A stretch of DNA of 64,000 nucleotides from Escallonia rubra. Taxonomy: Eukaryota > Streptophyta > Magnoliopsida > Escalloniales > Escalloniaceae. Within the stretch, counting starts at the first letter, position 1. Each line of letters opens with the position of its first letter. Positions 22,667-34,806 of the stretch are shown here, piece after piece. The translations under genes and the position numbers were made by a program. The stretch spans positions 1 through 64,000 of the forward strand of contig JAVXUO010002499.1 in NCBI GenBank assembly GCA_033065855.1. The letters are read 5' to 3'. The notes beneath the pieces are model-generated. The model ran no database searches. It saw nothing but the letters and a program-made list of their open reading frames with translations, and was not told where the DNA came from.

Positions 22667-24652
22667 TGTCACGACCCGAACCCACAGGTGCGCCCATGAG
22701 CTAGAATCATGACCGGCTGCGGGCCCATTCGAACATCTACATAGGGCTCTACCACGCCTTACTACAACCTGAACACAAGAATCTACAACTAAGTAATTTA
22801 AAACTATCTCCTTAATAATATTTCTAAAATCACACTTATAATTTCTCGAATAAATTTCCAATGACATTCTTTATTTAACAACTAACATGGATCATTTTAA
22901 ATCCGGTGGAGATCTAAGCTCTGAAAATTCTCAAATTTACAAATTTTGTGCTAGCATATCATCCAAGGGTTTATTAAATAATCTAAAAGGACTACAACTC
23001 CTTTAACAGTCGTCTACCGCAACTACATCCTCATGGCCCTCTTTAGTGTCGGTTCCGTCTAGATAATTTCTTGAAAAATATTTAAAAGAGTGAGCTTGTG
23101 TCCCAATAAGTACACATACCATATCCCTAAAATAGGTTTTGGGATTCATAAGAACATGTAATAGTTTATTTGTTTTAAAACTGGTAACAAATTCACAAAG
23201 AATACTTTACACATATATACTTTATAAAACCAATCATGCTGCAGGAGAACACTTCCAAAACGAATGCATAACAATAGTAATTAAACTTCAAGTGCAATTC
23301 TAAAATCTTTTCACGGTGTGCTGCGGTCAATGTATGGTCCCACTGACTAGGATTCAGAATCCCTCCTCCACCTCGGATAAACAATATTGTGGACGCAAGG
23401 GCGAATCACGATGCAACATTATTGTGCGCCAACGTATGATCCCATTGACTAGAACCCAGAATTCACTTTCTCCCTTGGATATGGGGCATAACAACCAATA
23501 TTAACCTCAAAATAAAACAGGATTTACACAGAATTCTCAAAAACCAATGCAACATTTTCCATGGCAATTATAATTCATTTTCTCATCCAACTAGTTGCAC
23601 AAAAGCAAAAGTATCATAATTATTTAAAACATTCATCCGGTAAAAAACATGTATACAAACACATATATTGGAAAAATAGGTTGTACGGAGAGACATGGCA
23701 GGAGTAGTTACTTGGATAGCTAAGCGGTTCTTGTTCTCAAGCCTTCCCTAGCTCTTGTCTATCAAAACCTAAATAAGAAATCATATGGGTGTTATCTATT
23801 GCAGCTCAATCATGCCTAGCTACTAAATTTCCCCAAGTGCTTGAAATTACCAAAATGCCCCCGGACTTGTATAGAATTACCAAATTACCCTCAATGCCTA
23901 ACATACCATTACACACCCAAAAATAACAAAACACTCTTTTAAATTAAACGCTCAAATAACCGCTTCTTAAATTAAACGCTAAGGATCCTATTTCAAAAGC
24001 ATATCAAACGACACTGGAATGCCGCGAAATTTTAGACACTTAAGCGTCAGTAAGATCAGATCACAGTAAAATTTCTGACTAAAAATAATTTTGTTTACTA
24101 TACCAAATAATTCAAAAATCTGTTTTAAAAATAAAATCGTTTCAAGCTCTTTCCATGCCCAAAAACAACCCAAAAATTTCCACGTGGAAAGTTTTGCTAA
24201 AATAATGGGAGTTTTAGTTTTGCACTTTTCCTAAATCAACGTCTAAATAGCCCTAAACATTTAAAACAATGACTGCTCACTAACCCTCCACTATTCATCC
24301 TTTTCTTCACCAAAATTAGTCCCTACCGTAGTTTTTATCTCTTCTCCCTTATTAACACAGCCACTCCCCTGCTACGGCTCCCCGCCCCACCCCATGGCAT
24401 CCCATTCCTCCTTTTTTCCACCTCCACACTCACCTAAACACCGCAAAAGCAATCAAACAACAACACACTATGGCTGCCCCAACGACAGTCTCTTTTTCCC
24501 CTCTCATTTTACACATCAAAACCCATCATAATATATCACACTCGCAAACGCACACACGAGGTCACGCCATTACTCTCCATATGTTGCCTTGCAGCAGTCC
24601 CTTCCTTTTTTGCGCTCACGCTGGCAGTCATGGCTGCTATATCTTCTCTCTT
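22667..24652 (-). repeat. Partial 5' LTR of element E1
   Basis: Matches 9867-12005 closely, starting at the same terminus TGTCACGACCCGAAC. It breaks off at 24652, where another LTR (TGTAACACCCTGG) is inserted. The remaining roughly 700 bp of this LTR was not found on the far side. Confidence 0.8.
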
Positions 24653-26040
24653 TGTAACACCCTGGAAAATCCAGAACTCCGTCGCCCCGAACTCTCAAAA
24701 TGTTAACCTACCGGATCACAACAAATCGGTTAAACCTGTTGACTAACACATATTATAAATCATCTAATTCAGCATCAACACGTATTATAAATCATCTACT
24801 AGATTGCAAACTGGTTAGCTTAAACTATTACAGCTTAGGTCAATTGCAACTCAGATTCCTAAGAACGACATTATCAGTACTGACCCGCACATGGATCTTA
24901 CTACACAGTAGTGATGGGCTCCCCGGAACCTCACATAGTCTTTAACCCATTCCCGAGCAATCTACTATTGACCATCACCTAAAGAAGGGAGTCAAATGAA
25001 GGGTGAGTATTTGAGAGCTCAGTAAGGTCGTACGAGGATTACAAAAAAAATTACAAAATGACTCCAAAGAATCCAGCTGGCAATGATTTTCGAAATACTT
25101 CAAACGATTTGAACAACTCAATGATTTTCAAAATGATCAAAATTCATAATAAATAGATACCAAAATAACAATAACAATCACGATGATTTCCAAACGATCA
25201 GTTTAAGATCACTACCAAAGTCATCATTTCCAAAGTACCACAAAATTTTCTCAAGGGATTTCAACACAAGCACAAATCATTCAAATATACTTTCTAATCA
25301 TTTCTGTAACAATCACGGCAATATATAGTGCAGATAAAATCAAAAATTCGCATTGCGCCTGTGCGGTCGTGACGCCATTCAGGCAAAGCCGTACACATGC
25401 ATGACGTACCATAATATAATTACTAGCCCTCTTCATCGGTCAAAGAACTAGCCTACTTCCCCGTAGGAAGCAGTAACAATCCAGCCTTATACCGCCTCCC
25501 CACATAACAGATACCCAGGTCAACACAGAAAAATCAACAATATCATTCAGCGTTAACATAAGCTCAAAATCACCAAAATCTCGAATTTCAATAACAATAA
25601 CATACTGATGTAAGCCATCATTCGGAATTCCAGAAGAAAAATCACAAATAAACAGCAAAAACGATTGCGAATAATTATCGAATTTAGGCACAAAATTTAG
25701 AAGAACGGACACAAACAATTATCAAATTTGCGCAGCATGCAATAACAGGCGAGCATCACAAGATTTCCAAATAATCAATTCAGGTTCAATATTGGTTTTT
25801 TTTTTGGCAATAACATGCTGATATCAATTCATACTTCAGAGTTCGACGTTTGTCATAAATAAATCAAAGGAGTACGTACGAGTACGAGTTATCAAAATAA
25901 GGGTTCAGACGAAAGTCTTTACTCAGGTTTCAGATAGAATCCCTTACCTGGATCCGCAACTAAATTGTCCTAGTCGGAAGTCTTTAGCTTTAACCTAAAT
26001 GGAACAATCAATTAATTAAAATACAGTCTATATTACAATA
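24653..26040 (-). repeat. Tekay-type LTR F', 3' half (minus strand)
   Basis: Begins TGTAACACCCTGG on the plus strand (LTR 3' terminus on minus). It aligns with the reverse complement of 53800-55129 of the solo LTR. Left flanking 5-mer ctctt. Element B is inserted at 26040; the LTR resumes at 37354. Confidence 0.75.
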
Positions 26041-28353
26041 TGTTCCCAACCTATTCTGGTCGTACCCAAAGGCCCACTGTCGTCCCATTTTGCATGACAC
26101 GTCCGCACAAGTAACAGTCATTTTCAATGCTCACAACCGGTCAAAGCATGCACGCTCAAGTCACGTGCACTACTCACTTTCGTCACATTACTTCGTCACT
26201 AAGAAGCCCAATTTTGCACGAAGCCTTATCACGCTTCGACCGTCGCGCTTCGACCGTCTCCCGTCGATGCGCCATGGCACTTGCCCAAGGAGGTTGGCCT
26301 TAGCCTCCCCCTTGGGGTCGGCCTCGGCCTTGGCCTCCCCCTTGGGGTCGGCCTCGGCCTTGGCCTTCCCCTTGGGGTCGGCCTTGGCCTCCCCATTAGG
26401 GTAGGCCTCGGCCTCGCCATTGGGGTCGGCCTCACCCTCGCCATTGGGGTCGGCCTCGGCCTCCCCATTGGGGTCGGCCTCGGCCTCCCCATGAGGTTGG
26501 CCTTGGCCTTCCCCGAAGGGTTGGCCTCTGGCCTCCATCCTTAGCACATTCACTTCTCTTCAAGGGACCGTACATAACTCCGCGATCCCCGAAGGGCTGG
26601 CCTTTGGCCTTCATCCTTAGCACATTCACTTCTTTTCAAGGGACCATACATAACTCCGCGACCCTCGTCGCCCCGACACAACTCCGCGACCCCCCTCCCC
26701 AAGACACAACTCCGCGACCCCCCTCGCCCGGACACAACCCCGCGCCCCCCGCCGCCCGCACACAACTCCGCGACCCCTGTTGCCGGCGTTCGGGCGCCAC
26801 ACTTCAACACTCCGCCACGTCTATGCACCGCGCCGCTGATACAGCCGTGCCCCTAGGCTCTCTGTCACACTACCTTGCTCCCGCACACCATACGCACTAT
26901 GTCGCGCCCATGCGCCACCATTGACACAAACGTGCCCCTCGGTACCTTACGCACTCCGTCGCGCCCATTTCCCGGCGCCACTAACACAGACGTGCCCCAA
27001 ACACCTTACACACTTCATCGCGCCCATGCGCCACAATCATGTCATCATACCCTCGGGCACCACACTCATTTATCACACCATGCGCACCTTGCCTTGGTCA
27101 TGGAACATGCTTCAACCCCGTCTTCGAAGTGTACATCATCCTACGGGGATAGGCGACTCCTCCGGGACGTTATCTCTGCCAGGGAGCTCTTCAACTCCCC
27201 TTCCGCCAGGTAGACGGCTCCTCTGGGATGCTACCTTGACTCGCTCCGAGTGCTCCGGCACAAGGACTCACCCGCGGGGATAGGCGACTCCTCCGGGACA
27301 CTATCTCTGCCAGGGAGCTCTTCAACTCCCCTTCCGCCAGGTAGACGGCTCCTCCGGGATGCTACCTCGGCCAGTCGGGTAGACGGCTCCTCCGGGATGC
27401 TACCTTGACTCGCTCCAAGTGCTCCGGCATAAGGACTTACCCGTAGGGATAGGCAATTCCTCCAGGACATTATCTCCGCCAGGGAGCTCCAAGTGCTTCG
27501 GCACGAAGACTCCCCTTCTACAAGGTAGACGGCTCCTCCGAGATGCTACCTTGGCCGGCCAGGTAGACGGCTCCTTCGGGATGCTACCTCGGCTTGCGGA
27601 ATAGGCAACTCTTCCGGGACACTATCTCTGTCAGGGTGCCTGCGTGACCAGCCTACGTGTTCCGACACTGGGGGCTTGCATCGGCACCCCTGGGACTATG
27701 ACCCCCGGGTCACTCCGAGACGGGAGCAGGTCTTCGGAGGGCATCGCGCCTAGTTCACCTGGCAGTTGGGCGTCGGGTCTTCCCCACCGCTGCCAGGCCT
27801 GTGGGACTCTGCAAGGGCTTGGATTGGAGGCTAGATCAAGGGGTTCTCTGGCCACACTGACGTTGTGGGAGCCAGTCTTTCCAGACAGACAGAGCGACGC
27901 TGTGAAGAGCAGGCCGAGTGAATATGCGATCCGACAGTCCGTGGAGAACCGGCACCCGTGGACCCCCCGGTGATGTGTCACTCCCGGGGAGCGCCACTTG
28001 TCAGTTTATGACATCATCATCTCAATCTCTATAAATAGAGGTCTTGAGAATTCATTTGGGGGACTTTTTCTTCACTCTCTCATATTTTCATTTTCCCACT
28101 CTAGAATCCTAGAGAGAGACAGATACAAGACCCTGACTTTGGACCTAAGCATCGGACTGTGACTGTCGTCGTATATTCATCCTGCGCCATCGCCCTCGCA
28201 GCACTGCCACCCTCAGGCTCTGTCTGGGAAGCCCTTGGTCTCTGCCCTTGTTCCACCCTTGCTGTGTCCTACATCAATATACTTGGAAGCTGACTCAGAC
28301 TGCAGCCTTTGTGGCACCTCCACGTAAGTACGAACCCACTTTCCTTGGCATCA
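26041..28353 (+). repeat. 5' LTR of element B (2313 bp)
   Basis: Starts TGTTCCCAACC and ends CCTTGGCATCA. Arrays: GGCCTCGGCC type (26285-26530), degenerate 27-bp type (26650-26790), and about 130-bp type (27150-27620). The U3 promoter is followed by a roughly 300-bp region that also precedes the PBS in A, C and D. Confidence 0.9.
28030..28038 (+). promoter_or_regulatory. TATA box of the element B 5' LTR
   Basis: TATAAATAG about 320 bp before the LTR end. The same motif lies in the corresponding place in C (39315-39323, 44259-44267) and D (56853-56861). In the B 3' LTR it has decayed to tataattat (near 37030). Confidence 0.75.
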
Positions 28354-28356
28354 TTT

Positions 28357-28374
28357 TGGCGACTCTGCTGGGGA
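28357..28374 (+). other. Primer-binding site of element B, tRNA-Arg type
   Basis: TGGCGACTCTGCTGGGGA, three bases after the LTR end; one mismatch in 16 to the complement of the tRNA-Arg 3' end. Confidence 0.8.
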
Positions 28375-28420
28375 GGTGAGCATCGTACTGCAGTCTGTCT
28401 ATCTTCCGCACTCAGTCTCC

Positions 28421-30160
28421 ATGCCTAGACAACGAAAAGTTACGAGGGCTGCCAGCCAGGGCCTTATCCATGCCGTGCAAGAAGTGGACCACTCGGGTGA
28501 ACAAGAGGGGACCAGTGTTGTGCGTCCCCAAGACCAGCCACAAACTACCGCACCTGACATACAAGTTGCAGTCAATGCGGCCATCCAGCAGTTTTTGCCC
28601 ACTATAGCCACTCTTATGACAGCCATCTTAGAAATGCAAAAATCAATCCAAGTCTTGACTTCACAATCACCGACTTCCCGAAGCCTTAGAGCTCTGCACC
28701 CTGTGCCCATTACTCACCCCGTGTCATCCCAAGCTCCAGGTTTGGCCCCTCCTGCTCATATCCAACCTTCAGGGCCTGGGCTAGTTTTGGACACTGCTCA
28801 GGTCCCAGTGTCGCGACCACCGCTGCCTTGGTCCTCCGGGCCCTCGACAGTAGAACTCGCGGCACCTCAGCCCATGGCGCCACGCCTTGCCCTTGCTCGA
28901 AGCACTTCTGAGACTCACGAATCAATTGATATGGAGCCTAACCCGAACATAACTAGTCGAAACCTAAACACAAGTCATTCCCCCGGCTTACTCCAGTCGA
29001 CCTTTTTTGACGACCGGCCTCCAGCAGCTGACACTACCCATGTGCAAACCATGCCCCAACAAGTTGCTCACCACCACCAACCCCTCTCTACCATCGTCAT
29101 CCCCTCAATGCCTCAGGTTGTACCGTTTGGGGGCTCTGGTGCCCGAATAATCCCCACATGGCACAAACCCTCACATGCGTCGTACGTCACCAAGCATGAC
29201 TTAGATGCCCTCCTTCACCGTCTCAAGCAGTCATCCTTACCTCACTCCCCCTCTAAGCTGTCAGGCCATGCTCCCTACTCTGGCAGCCTCGCTACCAAGC
29301 CTTACCCCGTCAAGTACAAGCAACCATCCTTCACCTTGTTCAACGGAAATGAAGGCAACGCCCGCGAGCCTCTCACCCGTTTTGCTGGCTCCCTAGAGCA
29401 CTACGAGGAGGACGACACTTTGAAGCTTCGGGAATTTCACAAGTCCCTGACTGGCCTCGTCTACTCTTGGTATCATCAGATTCCTGACAGTACTATCCAC
29501 TCATGGTCTGGCATGGTCCAGCGCTTCCTTGACAAATTTCACTATGAGACGGAACATGTGACCATCGTTGACATTGTCGGGATCCGCCAGAATCCCGGGG
29601 AAGACCTCAACACCTATGTTACGCGATTTCATCACAAGTGCTTGGAGTGCACTGACTTCAGCAAGGATGAAACCCTTGTACCCATTTGCATCAAGAACAT
29701 GAAGGACACCTACAGGGTCTACCTTGAAAACCTCCAGCTTCGGTCTTGGGGACATCTCAAGGAAGCTGCACGACGCACCTATGACTCGGTCGGTCCGTCA
29801 AAGACCCCAAAGCCACAAACTCATATTACCCTGGCCGCGACGATAGAAGCAGCCAGTAACGACGACAACAACCGTAAGTGTCAGTCCCAAGAAAAGGATG
29901 GACGCCCTGACAAGAGAGGGCAGCCAATGCCTGCCCCGAAATACCCGTGTGACTTGAAGACTGTTAGAACTCTCCTCAAGACATGGATCGACGATAATGC
30001 CATAACCCTGCCCAATGCCAACATTGAACCTACCTCAGAAGAGTTAGCCCGTCCTAACTACTGCCCCTATCATCGGAAGGTCGGTCATGGCCTCAAGTGG
30101 TGCAGGGGCCTCAAGTTTGTCTTCGCCGACAAGATTGCGTCCGGAGAGCTCAAACTCTAA
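28421..30160 (+). CDS. Gag polyprotein of element B (intact, 579 aa)
   Basis: Uninterrupted frame from ATG 28421 (MPRQRKVTRAAS) to TAA. I choose this ATG because elements A and C keep an ATG at the same place; an in-frame GTG upstream lies in the PBS margin. The N-terminal 290 residues are Pro/Ser/Gln-rich and probably disordered. The retrotransposon gag (capsid) domain spans about aa 300-460 with PSFTLFNGNEGNA, FHKSLTGL, YSWYHQIP and ECTDFSKDETLV. A zinc-binding-like CPYHRKVGHGLKWC lies near aa 547-560. Gag packages element RNA in cytoplasmic particles. No pol follows. Element D has the same domain but broken. Intactness suggests recent insertion or selection for gag. Confidence 0.88.
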   Translation: MPRQRKVTRAASQGLIHAVQEVDHSGEQEGTSVVRPQDQPQTTAPDIQVAVNAAIQQFLPTIATLMTAILEMQKSIQVLTSQSPTSRSLRALHPVPITHPVSSQAPGLAPPAHIQPSGPGLVLDTAQVPVSRPPLPWSSGPSTVELAAPQPMAPRLALARSTSETHESIDMEPNPNITSRNLNTSHSPGLLQSTFFDDRPPAADTTHVQTMPQQVAHHHQPLSTIVIPSMPQVVPFGGSGARIIPTWHKPSHASYVTKHDLDALLHRLKQSSLPHSPSKLSGHAPYSGSLATKPYPVKYKQPSFTLFNGNEGNAREPLTRFAGSLEHYEEDDTLKLREFHKSLTGLVYSWYHQIPDSTIHSWSGMVQRFLDKFHYETEHVTIVDIVGIRQNPGEDLNTYVTRFHHKCLECTDFSKDETLVPICIKNMKDTYRVYLENLQLRSWGHLKEAARRTYDSVGPSKTPKPQTHITLAATIEAASNDDNNRKCQSQEKDGRPDKRGQPMPAPKYPCDLKTVRTLLKTWIDDNAITLPNANIEPTSEELARPNYCPYHRKVGHGLKWCRGLKFVFADKIASGELKL

Positions 30161-32540
30161 GTACGAGACATATGACTCACCCGACCAAGCCTTGGCATGC
30201 CTTAGTGCATTTTCCACACTTGTAATTTTTTCGTTCATTTTGCAAGTTTTCATGTACGTCATACCCATGTATCAAGGCATGTTGCTTATCCTTCGTTATC
30301 AATGAAGTTACATTTTCCAGACTTAGAAAAATTTCAAGCTACATTGCTCTTACACAAGTCTATTGACATCACCCTTCATGCCATCACCCACTCCCTTGGG
30401 GGCTTCACCCCTTCCCAATCCCTTCGGCCTCACATTGCAACGACTTGGTACGTGGTGCGCGGGGTGGCTCGAGCCGCGCTACTACGGTTGCATCATCACC
30501 CTTCATTTACTTTTCTTGACACTTAGAAAAATTTTCATTTTTTTCGCAACCGGTCATCGATGATCGTCCTCAGTGGTCTCCCTCGGCATCCTTGTCTCAG
30601 CCCAACACTTAGAAACAAATTTCATTTTTTCCCAGTCGGGTCACCACCCTCAACGGCCTCCCCTTAGCATCCTTGCCCGAACTCAAAAAAAAAATTCAAT
30701 ACTTAGAATTTTTTTCAAGTTTTTCATCTTCCCCACTACTCCCCACATTCATGCTTTCATCACTCTCCCTCTCACATTTTCCTCTCCTCCCTCACCATCC
30801 AACACCCCATCACCTTTTCCCCACTTCATACACAACTTCTCCCTTTCTAATGAAAAAATTCTCATTATTCTCCCATCTCATTCCTCTCTTTCTCTTCTTT
30901 TACATTGTGAAAATCTTCATTGGGGGCTCCCTCTTAGGGCTGCCAAAAAAAAATTCAAATTTCAAATTAAAAAAAAAAAAATCTGGGCAAACCCTACCCG
31001 CGAACCCAGATGACCCCGCGCGCCCGAACCGATCCGACTCGTGACCCGCGCCTCCTCTCTCTCTCTCTGCGCCCAGCTCCCCAACCCAAAACCGACCCAC
31101 CCGACCCGCGTCATCCCCCAAACTCTAACCCTACTAACCCTAATTCTTTTCTCATCTCTTTCTCTTTCTCTTCACCATGCGCGGCCGACGCCCTCTTCTC
31201 CTTGCGGCGCCGCAGCCCCTCGGCCTCGCCATTCGGCCGGCAGCCCCCCTCGCCGGCAACGACCCCCCCGGCCGCACCTCCTTCTCCTTCCCCCCCTCGG
31301 CCTCGCGCCGCGGCACCCTGTCCACCCCGTATTCCCCTTCTTTCCCCTTCCTTTTTCCCCTCCATCTTCCCCCTCCCCTTCTTCGGCCTCGGCCTCCCCA
31401 ACCCCCTCCCAAAGGCCGACCCCGACCCCTCCCCCTTCCTCTCTCCTCTCCTCCTTCCCACTTCCCCTCTCCCGTTCTCCCCAAGCTCGACCTCGGCCTC
31501 CCCAACCCCCTCCCCTCCTTCGGCCTCGGCCTCGGCCTCGGCCTCCCCAACCCTGTCCCATAGGCCGACCCCGCCCCCCTCCTTCCCCCATTCCCCTCCC
31601 CTCCTCCCTCTTCCCCTTCCTCCTCCGCCCCCTCCCTCGGCCTCGGCCTCACCCACGTTCAGCTTTGGCCACCCCGCCCTCTCCCCCCTCGGCCTCAGCC
31701 TCCCCAACCCCCTCCCCAAGGCCGACCCCCCGCCTTGACCAAAGCCGACCCCCACGCCCCACCCAAGGCCGAGGCCGACCCCTCCCCCTCTTCAACCTTT
31801 GGCCTTCATCCCTCTCCCTCCCCCTCATTCCCTTCCCTTCCCCACGCCCCTAGCCCACCGCGGCAGCCCGCCGCCGCCACTTCTCCACCCATCTCTTCTC
31901 CATTATTCTTCACCCACCACAAGCTCGGCCTCGGCCTCGGCCAAAGGGCCTTGGTTGGCTGGCCTTGGCCCTTCATCCTCATACCCCCCCCCCCTTACTC
32001 CATCGCTCGCTCCATGCCAACTTTCGGCCTCCCCAAACCAATGCCACCCATTTCGGCCTCCCCCACACCAAGGCCACCCATTTTGGCTTTCCCAAAACCA
32101 TGGCCCTCACCTTCAAGAACCCCCCCATCCCTTCTTTCCCTTCATCACCTTCGCCCCGCCCACCTTCACGCCACGCCCGACAACCATCACCAACCATCCT
32201 CACACGCATGAAAAAAAAATCATCATGACGACCAACGCGCACCCCCTCCACAACCCCTTCACTTCAGTCACCACACCCAAGTCCACCCCGCCACCTTCGA
32301 ACTTCAACCTTCACATCATGGCCGACATCCAGGGCCGGTAACTTCAAATTTTTTTTTTTGCAACATAGACCGACATGCATTGCTCGCGCCCCTGCGCCCG
32401 TCGTGGACTGCCCCTGCATCGCAACGCCCGATCGCGCACATCACGCCCCTACACATTTCATACTTTTTTACACTTAGAAATTTTTTTGCAAATTTGATCA
32501 CATCCCGTGTGACGACGTCTTCTCACATCAACATCCTTGG

Positions 32541-32572
32541 TAGGTGGTGCGCGAGGTACCTCGAACCACCTA
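32541..32572. repeat. Hairpin, TAGGTGGT / ACCACCTA arms
   Basis: Eight-base arms TAGGTGGT and ACCACCTA enclose a 12-base perfect palindrome CGAGGTACCTCG. Related copies lie at 33004-33035 in B and 41415-41446 in C. Confidence 0.75.
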
Positions 32573-32589
32573 CTCCAACTCATTATTCG

Positions 32590-32845
32590 ACGCTCGTCTT
32601 CCGTCGCCCGGGCGCCGTCTCCGCGACCCCCGTCGCCAGCGCCCGGGCGCCGTCTCCGCGACCCCCGTCGCCAGCGCCCGGGCGCCGTCTCCGCGACCCC
32701 CGTCGCCAGCGCCCGGGCGCCGTCTCTGCGACCCTCATCGCCAGCGCCCGTGCACCGTCTCGGCGACCCCTATCACCAGCGCCTGTGCGTCGTCTCCGTG
32801 ACCCCCGTCACTAGCGCCCGTGCGTCGTCTCCGCAACCCCCGTCT
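32590..32845 (+). repeat. Tandem array, about 33-bp unit, in the element B tail
   Basis: About seven copies of a unit containing cgccagcgcccgggcgccgt and ctccgcgacccccgt, decaying toward the right. It resembles in composition the 28-bp LTR array but is separate from it. Confidence 0.8.
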
Positions 32846-33003
32846 CCAAGGCCCGTGGGCCGTCCGTGATGTTGGTCGCCCAACGCCTGGGTGACGTCGT
32901 TGCGACACTCGTCGTCCTTCGCCCAGGCGCCGTTTACGTGCTCGCGCCTCTGCGCCCTATCATCATGCCCTTGCGTCAACACCCAATCATCACAAGACTT
33001 TCG

Positions 33004-33035
33004 TAGGTGGTGCACGAGGTAGGTCGAGCCACCTA
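33004..33035. repeat. Second copy of the internal hairpin in element B
   Basis: Arms TAGGTGG and CCACCTA, with CGAGGTAGGTCGAG between. It lies 133 bp before the 3' PPT. Confidence 0.7.
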
Positions 33036-33157
33036 TTCTTCATCATCATCATGCATTGACAACGTCAACAACTCGCCGGCCAAACAACATCAAAATCTTG
33101 CTACGTGTTTATGCGTGTGGTGCCCGCTCGGGTTGCCCCTCCGCGCACACCACACAC

Positions 33158-33167
33158 AGGGGGCTTA
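33158..33167 (+). other. Polypurine tract of element B
   Basis: AGGGGGCTTA immediately before the 3' LTR. The same sequence precedes the 3' LTR of element C (41037-41046 on minus). Confidence 0.7.
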
Positions 33168-33651
33168 TGTTCCCAACCTATTCTGGTCGTACCCAAAGGC
33201 CCACTGTGGTCCCATTTTGCACGACACGTCCGCACAAGCAACAGTCATTTTCAACGCTCACAACCGGTCAAAGCATGCACGCTCAAGTCACGTGCACTTC
33301 TCACTTTCGTCACGTTACTTCGTCACTGAGAAGCTCATTTTCACACGAAGCCTTATCACGCTTCGTCCGTAGCACTTCGCCCGTTACCTGTCGATGCGCC
33401 ATGGCACTTGCCCAAGGAGGTTGGCCTTGGCCTCCCCCTTGGGGTCGGCCTCGGCCTTGGCCTTCCCCTTGGGGTCGGCCTCGGCCTCGGCCTCGCCATT
33501 GGGGTCGGCCTCGGCCTCGCCATTGGGGTCGGCCTCGGCCTCGCCATTGGGGTCGGCCTCGGCCTCCCCATGAGGTTGGCCTTGGCCTTCCCCGAAGGGT
33601 TGGCCTCTGGCCTCCATCCTTAGCACATTCACTTCTCTTCAAGGGACCATA

Positions 33652-33870
33652 CACAACTCCGCGACCCCCGTCGCCCGGACACAACTCCGCGACCCCGTCG
33701 CCCGGACACAACTCCGCGACCCCCGTCGCCCGGACACAACTCCGCGACCCCCGTCGCCCGGACACAACTCCGCGACCCCCGTCGCCCGGACACAACTCCG
33801 CGACCCCCGTCGCCCGGACACAACTCTGCGACCCCGTCGCCCGGACACAACTCCGCGACCCCCGTCGCCG
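33652..33870 (+). repeat. 28-bp tandem array in the element B 3' LTR
   Basis: About eight near-identical units containing cacaactccgcgacccccgt, two of them one base shorter. The 5' LTR (26650-26790) has a much more degenerate and shorter version. Confidence 0.88.
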
Positions 33871-34806
33871 GCGTCCGGGCGCCGCACTTCAACACTCCGC
33901 CGCGCCCGTGCGCCGCGCCGCTGATACAGTCGTGCCCCCAGGCTCTCTGTCACACTACCATGCCCCCACACACCACACGCACTATGTCGCGCCCATGCGC
34001 CACCATTGACACAAATGTGCCCCCCGGCACCTTACACACTCTGTCGCGCCCATGCGCCACGCCACTACTACAAACGTGCCCTCGACACCTTACTCACTTT
34101 ATCGCGTCCATGCGCCACAATCATATCATCATGCCCCCGGGCACCACACTTATTCATCACACCATGCGCACCTTGCCTTGGTCATGGAACATGCTTCAAC
34201 CCACTCTCCGGAGTGTACATCATCCTGCGGGGATAGGCGACTCCTCCGGGACACTATCTCTGCCAGGGAGCTCTTCAATTCCCCTTCCGCCAGGTAGACG
34301 GCTCCTCCGGGATGCTACCTCAGCCAGTCGGGTAGACGGCTCCTCCGGGATGCTACCTTGACTCGCTCCGAGTGCTCCGGCACAAGGACTCACCCGCGGG
34401 GATAGGCGACTCCTCCGGGACACTATCTCTGCCAGGGAGCTCTTCAACTCCCCTTCCGCCAGGTAGATGGCTCCTTCGGGATGCTACCTCGGCCAGTCGG
34501 GTAGACGGCTCCTCCGGGATGCTACCTTGACTCGCTCCGAGTGCTCCGGCACAAGGACTCACCTGCGGGGATAGGCGACTCCTCCAGGACACTATCTGTG
34601 CCAGGGAGCTTTTCAACTCCCATTCCGCCAGGTAGACGGCTCCTGCGGGATGCTACCTTGGCTCGCTCCATGTAATACCCCGAATATTTCCTTTTCCTTA
34701 TGCAAAATTTGTATATTTTTGAATAAATAGTTGGTGGTCTTTTGTTAAAACTAAGAAAATGAATTGGGATTGTTTCTGAAATTTTTGGTTAAATGAACAG
34801 TAACTT

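Larger units (their letters stand above)
9867..24652 (-). mobile_element. Element E1: Tekay-type Ty3/gypsy chromovirus, interrupted and incomplete
   Basis: Minus-strand order: partial 5' LTR (24652-22667), tRNA-iMet PBS (22662-22651), a short CT-rich leader, then foreign LTR and E2 sequence, then the E1 integrase (about 14130-12772), a PPT and the 3' LTR (12705-9867). E1 gag, protease and RT are absent; they were lost around the E2 insertion at 14181 or by later deletion. The left flanking 5-mer is tatat (9862-9866); its partner is not in the window. Confidence 0.75.
30161..33157 (+). other. Non-coding tail of element B
   Basis: Begins with an A/T-rich gacttagaaaaatttcaag segment (30319), then one or two copies of the 80-90 bp module (30515-30620). 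A pyrimidine-skewed GC-rich tract follows (31000-32200), with long stop-free but low-complexity frames. Next come cgggcgccgtctccgcgac repeats (32590-32840) and two hairpins (32541, 33004). There is no coding support. It corresponds to the space where pol would be, or to the long 3' region of Tat elements. Confidence 0.75.

Noticed and set aside
31010-31853. Long plus-strand open frames (up to about 270 codons), Pro/Ser/Arg-rich
   Set aside because: Several phases and both strands are open over the same low-complexity tract; equivalent frames in A and C do not keep one phase. Compositional.
33652-33870. Regular 28-bp repeats resembling a CRISPR array
   Set aside because: Units are directly contiguous without spacers, and the setting is a plant LTR.
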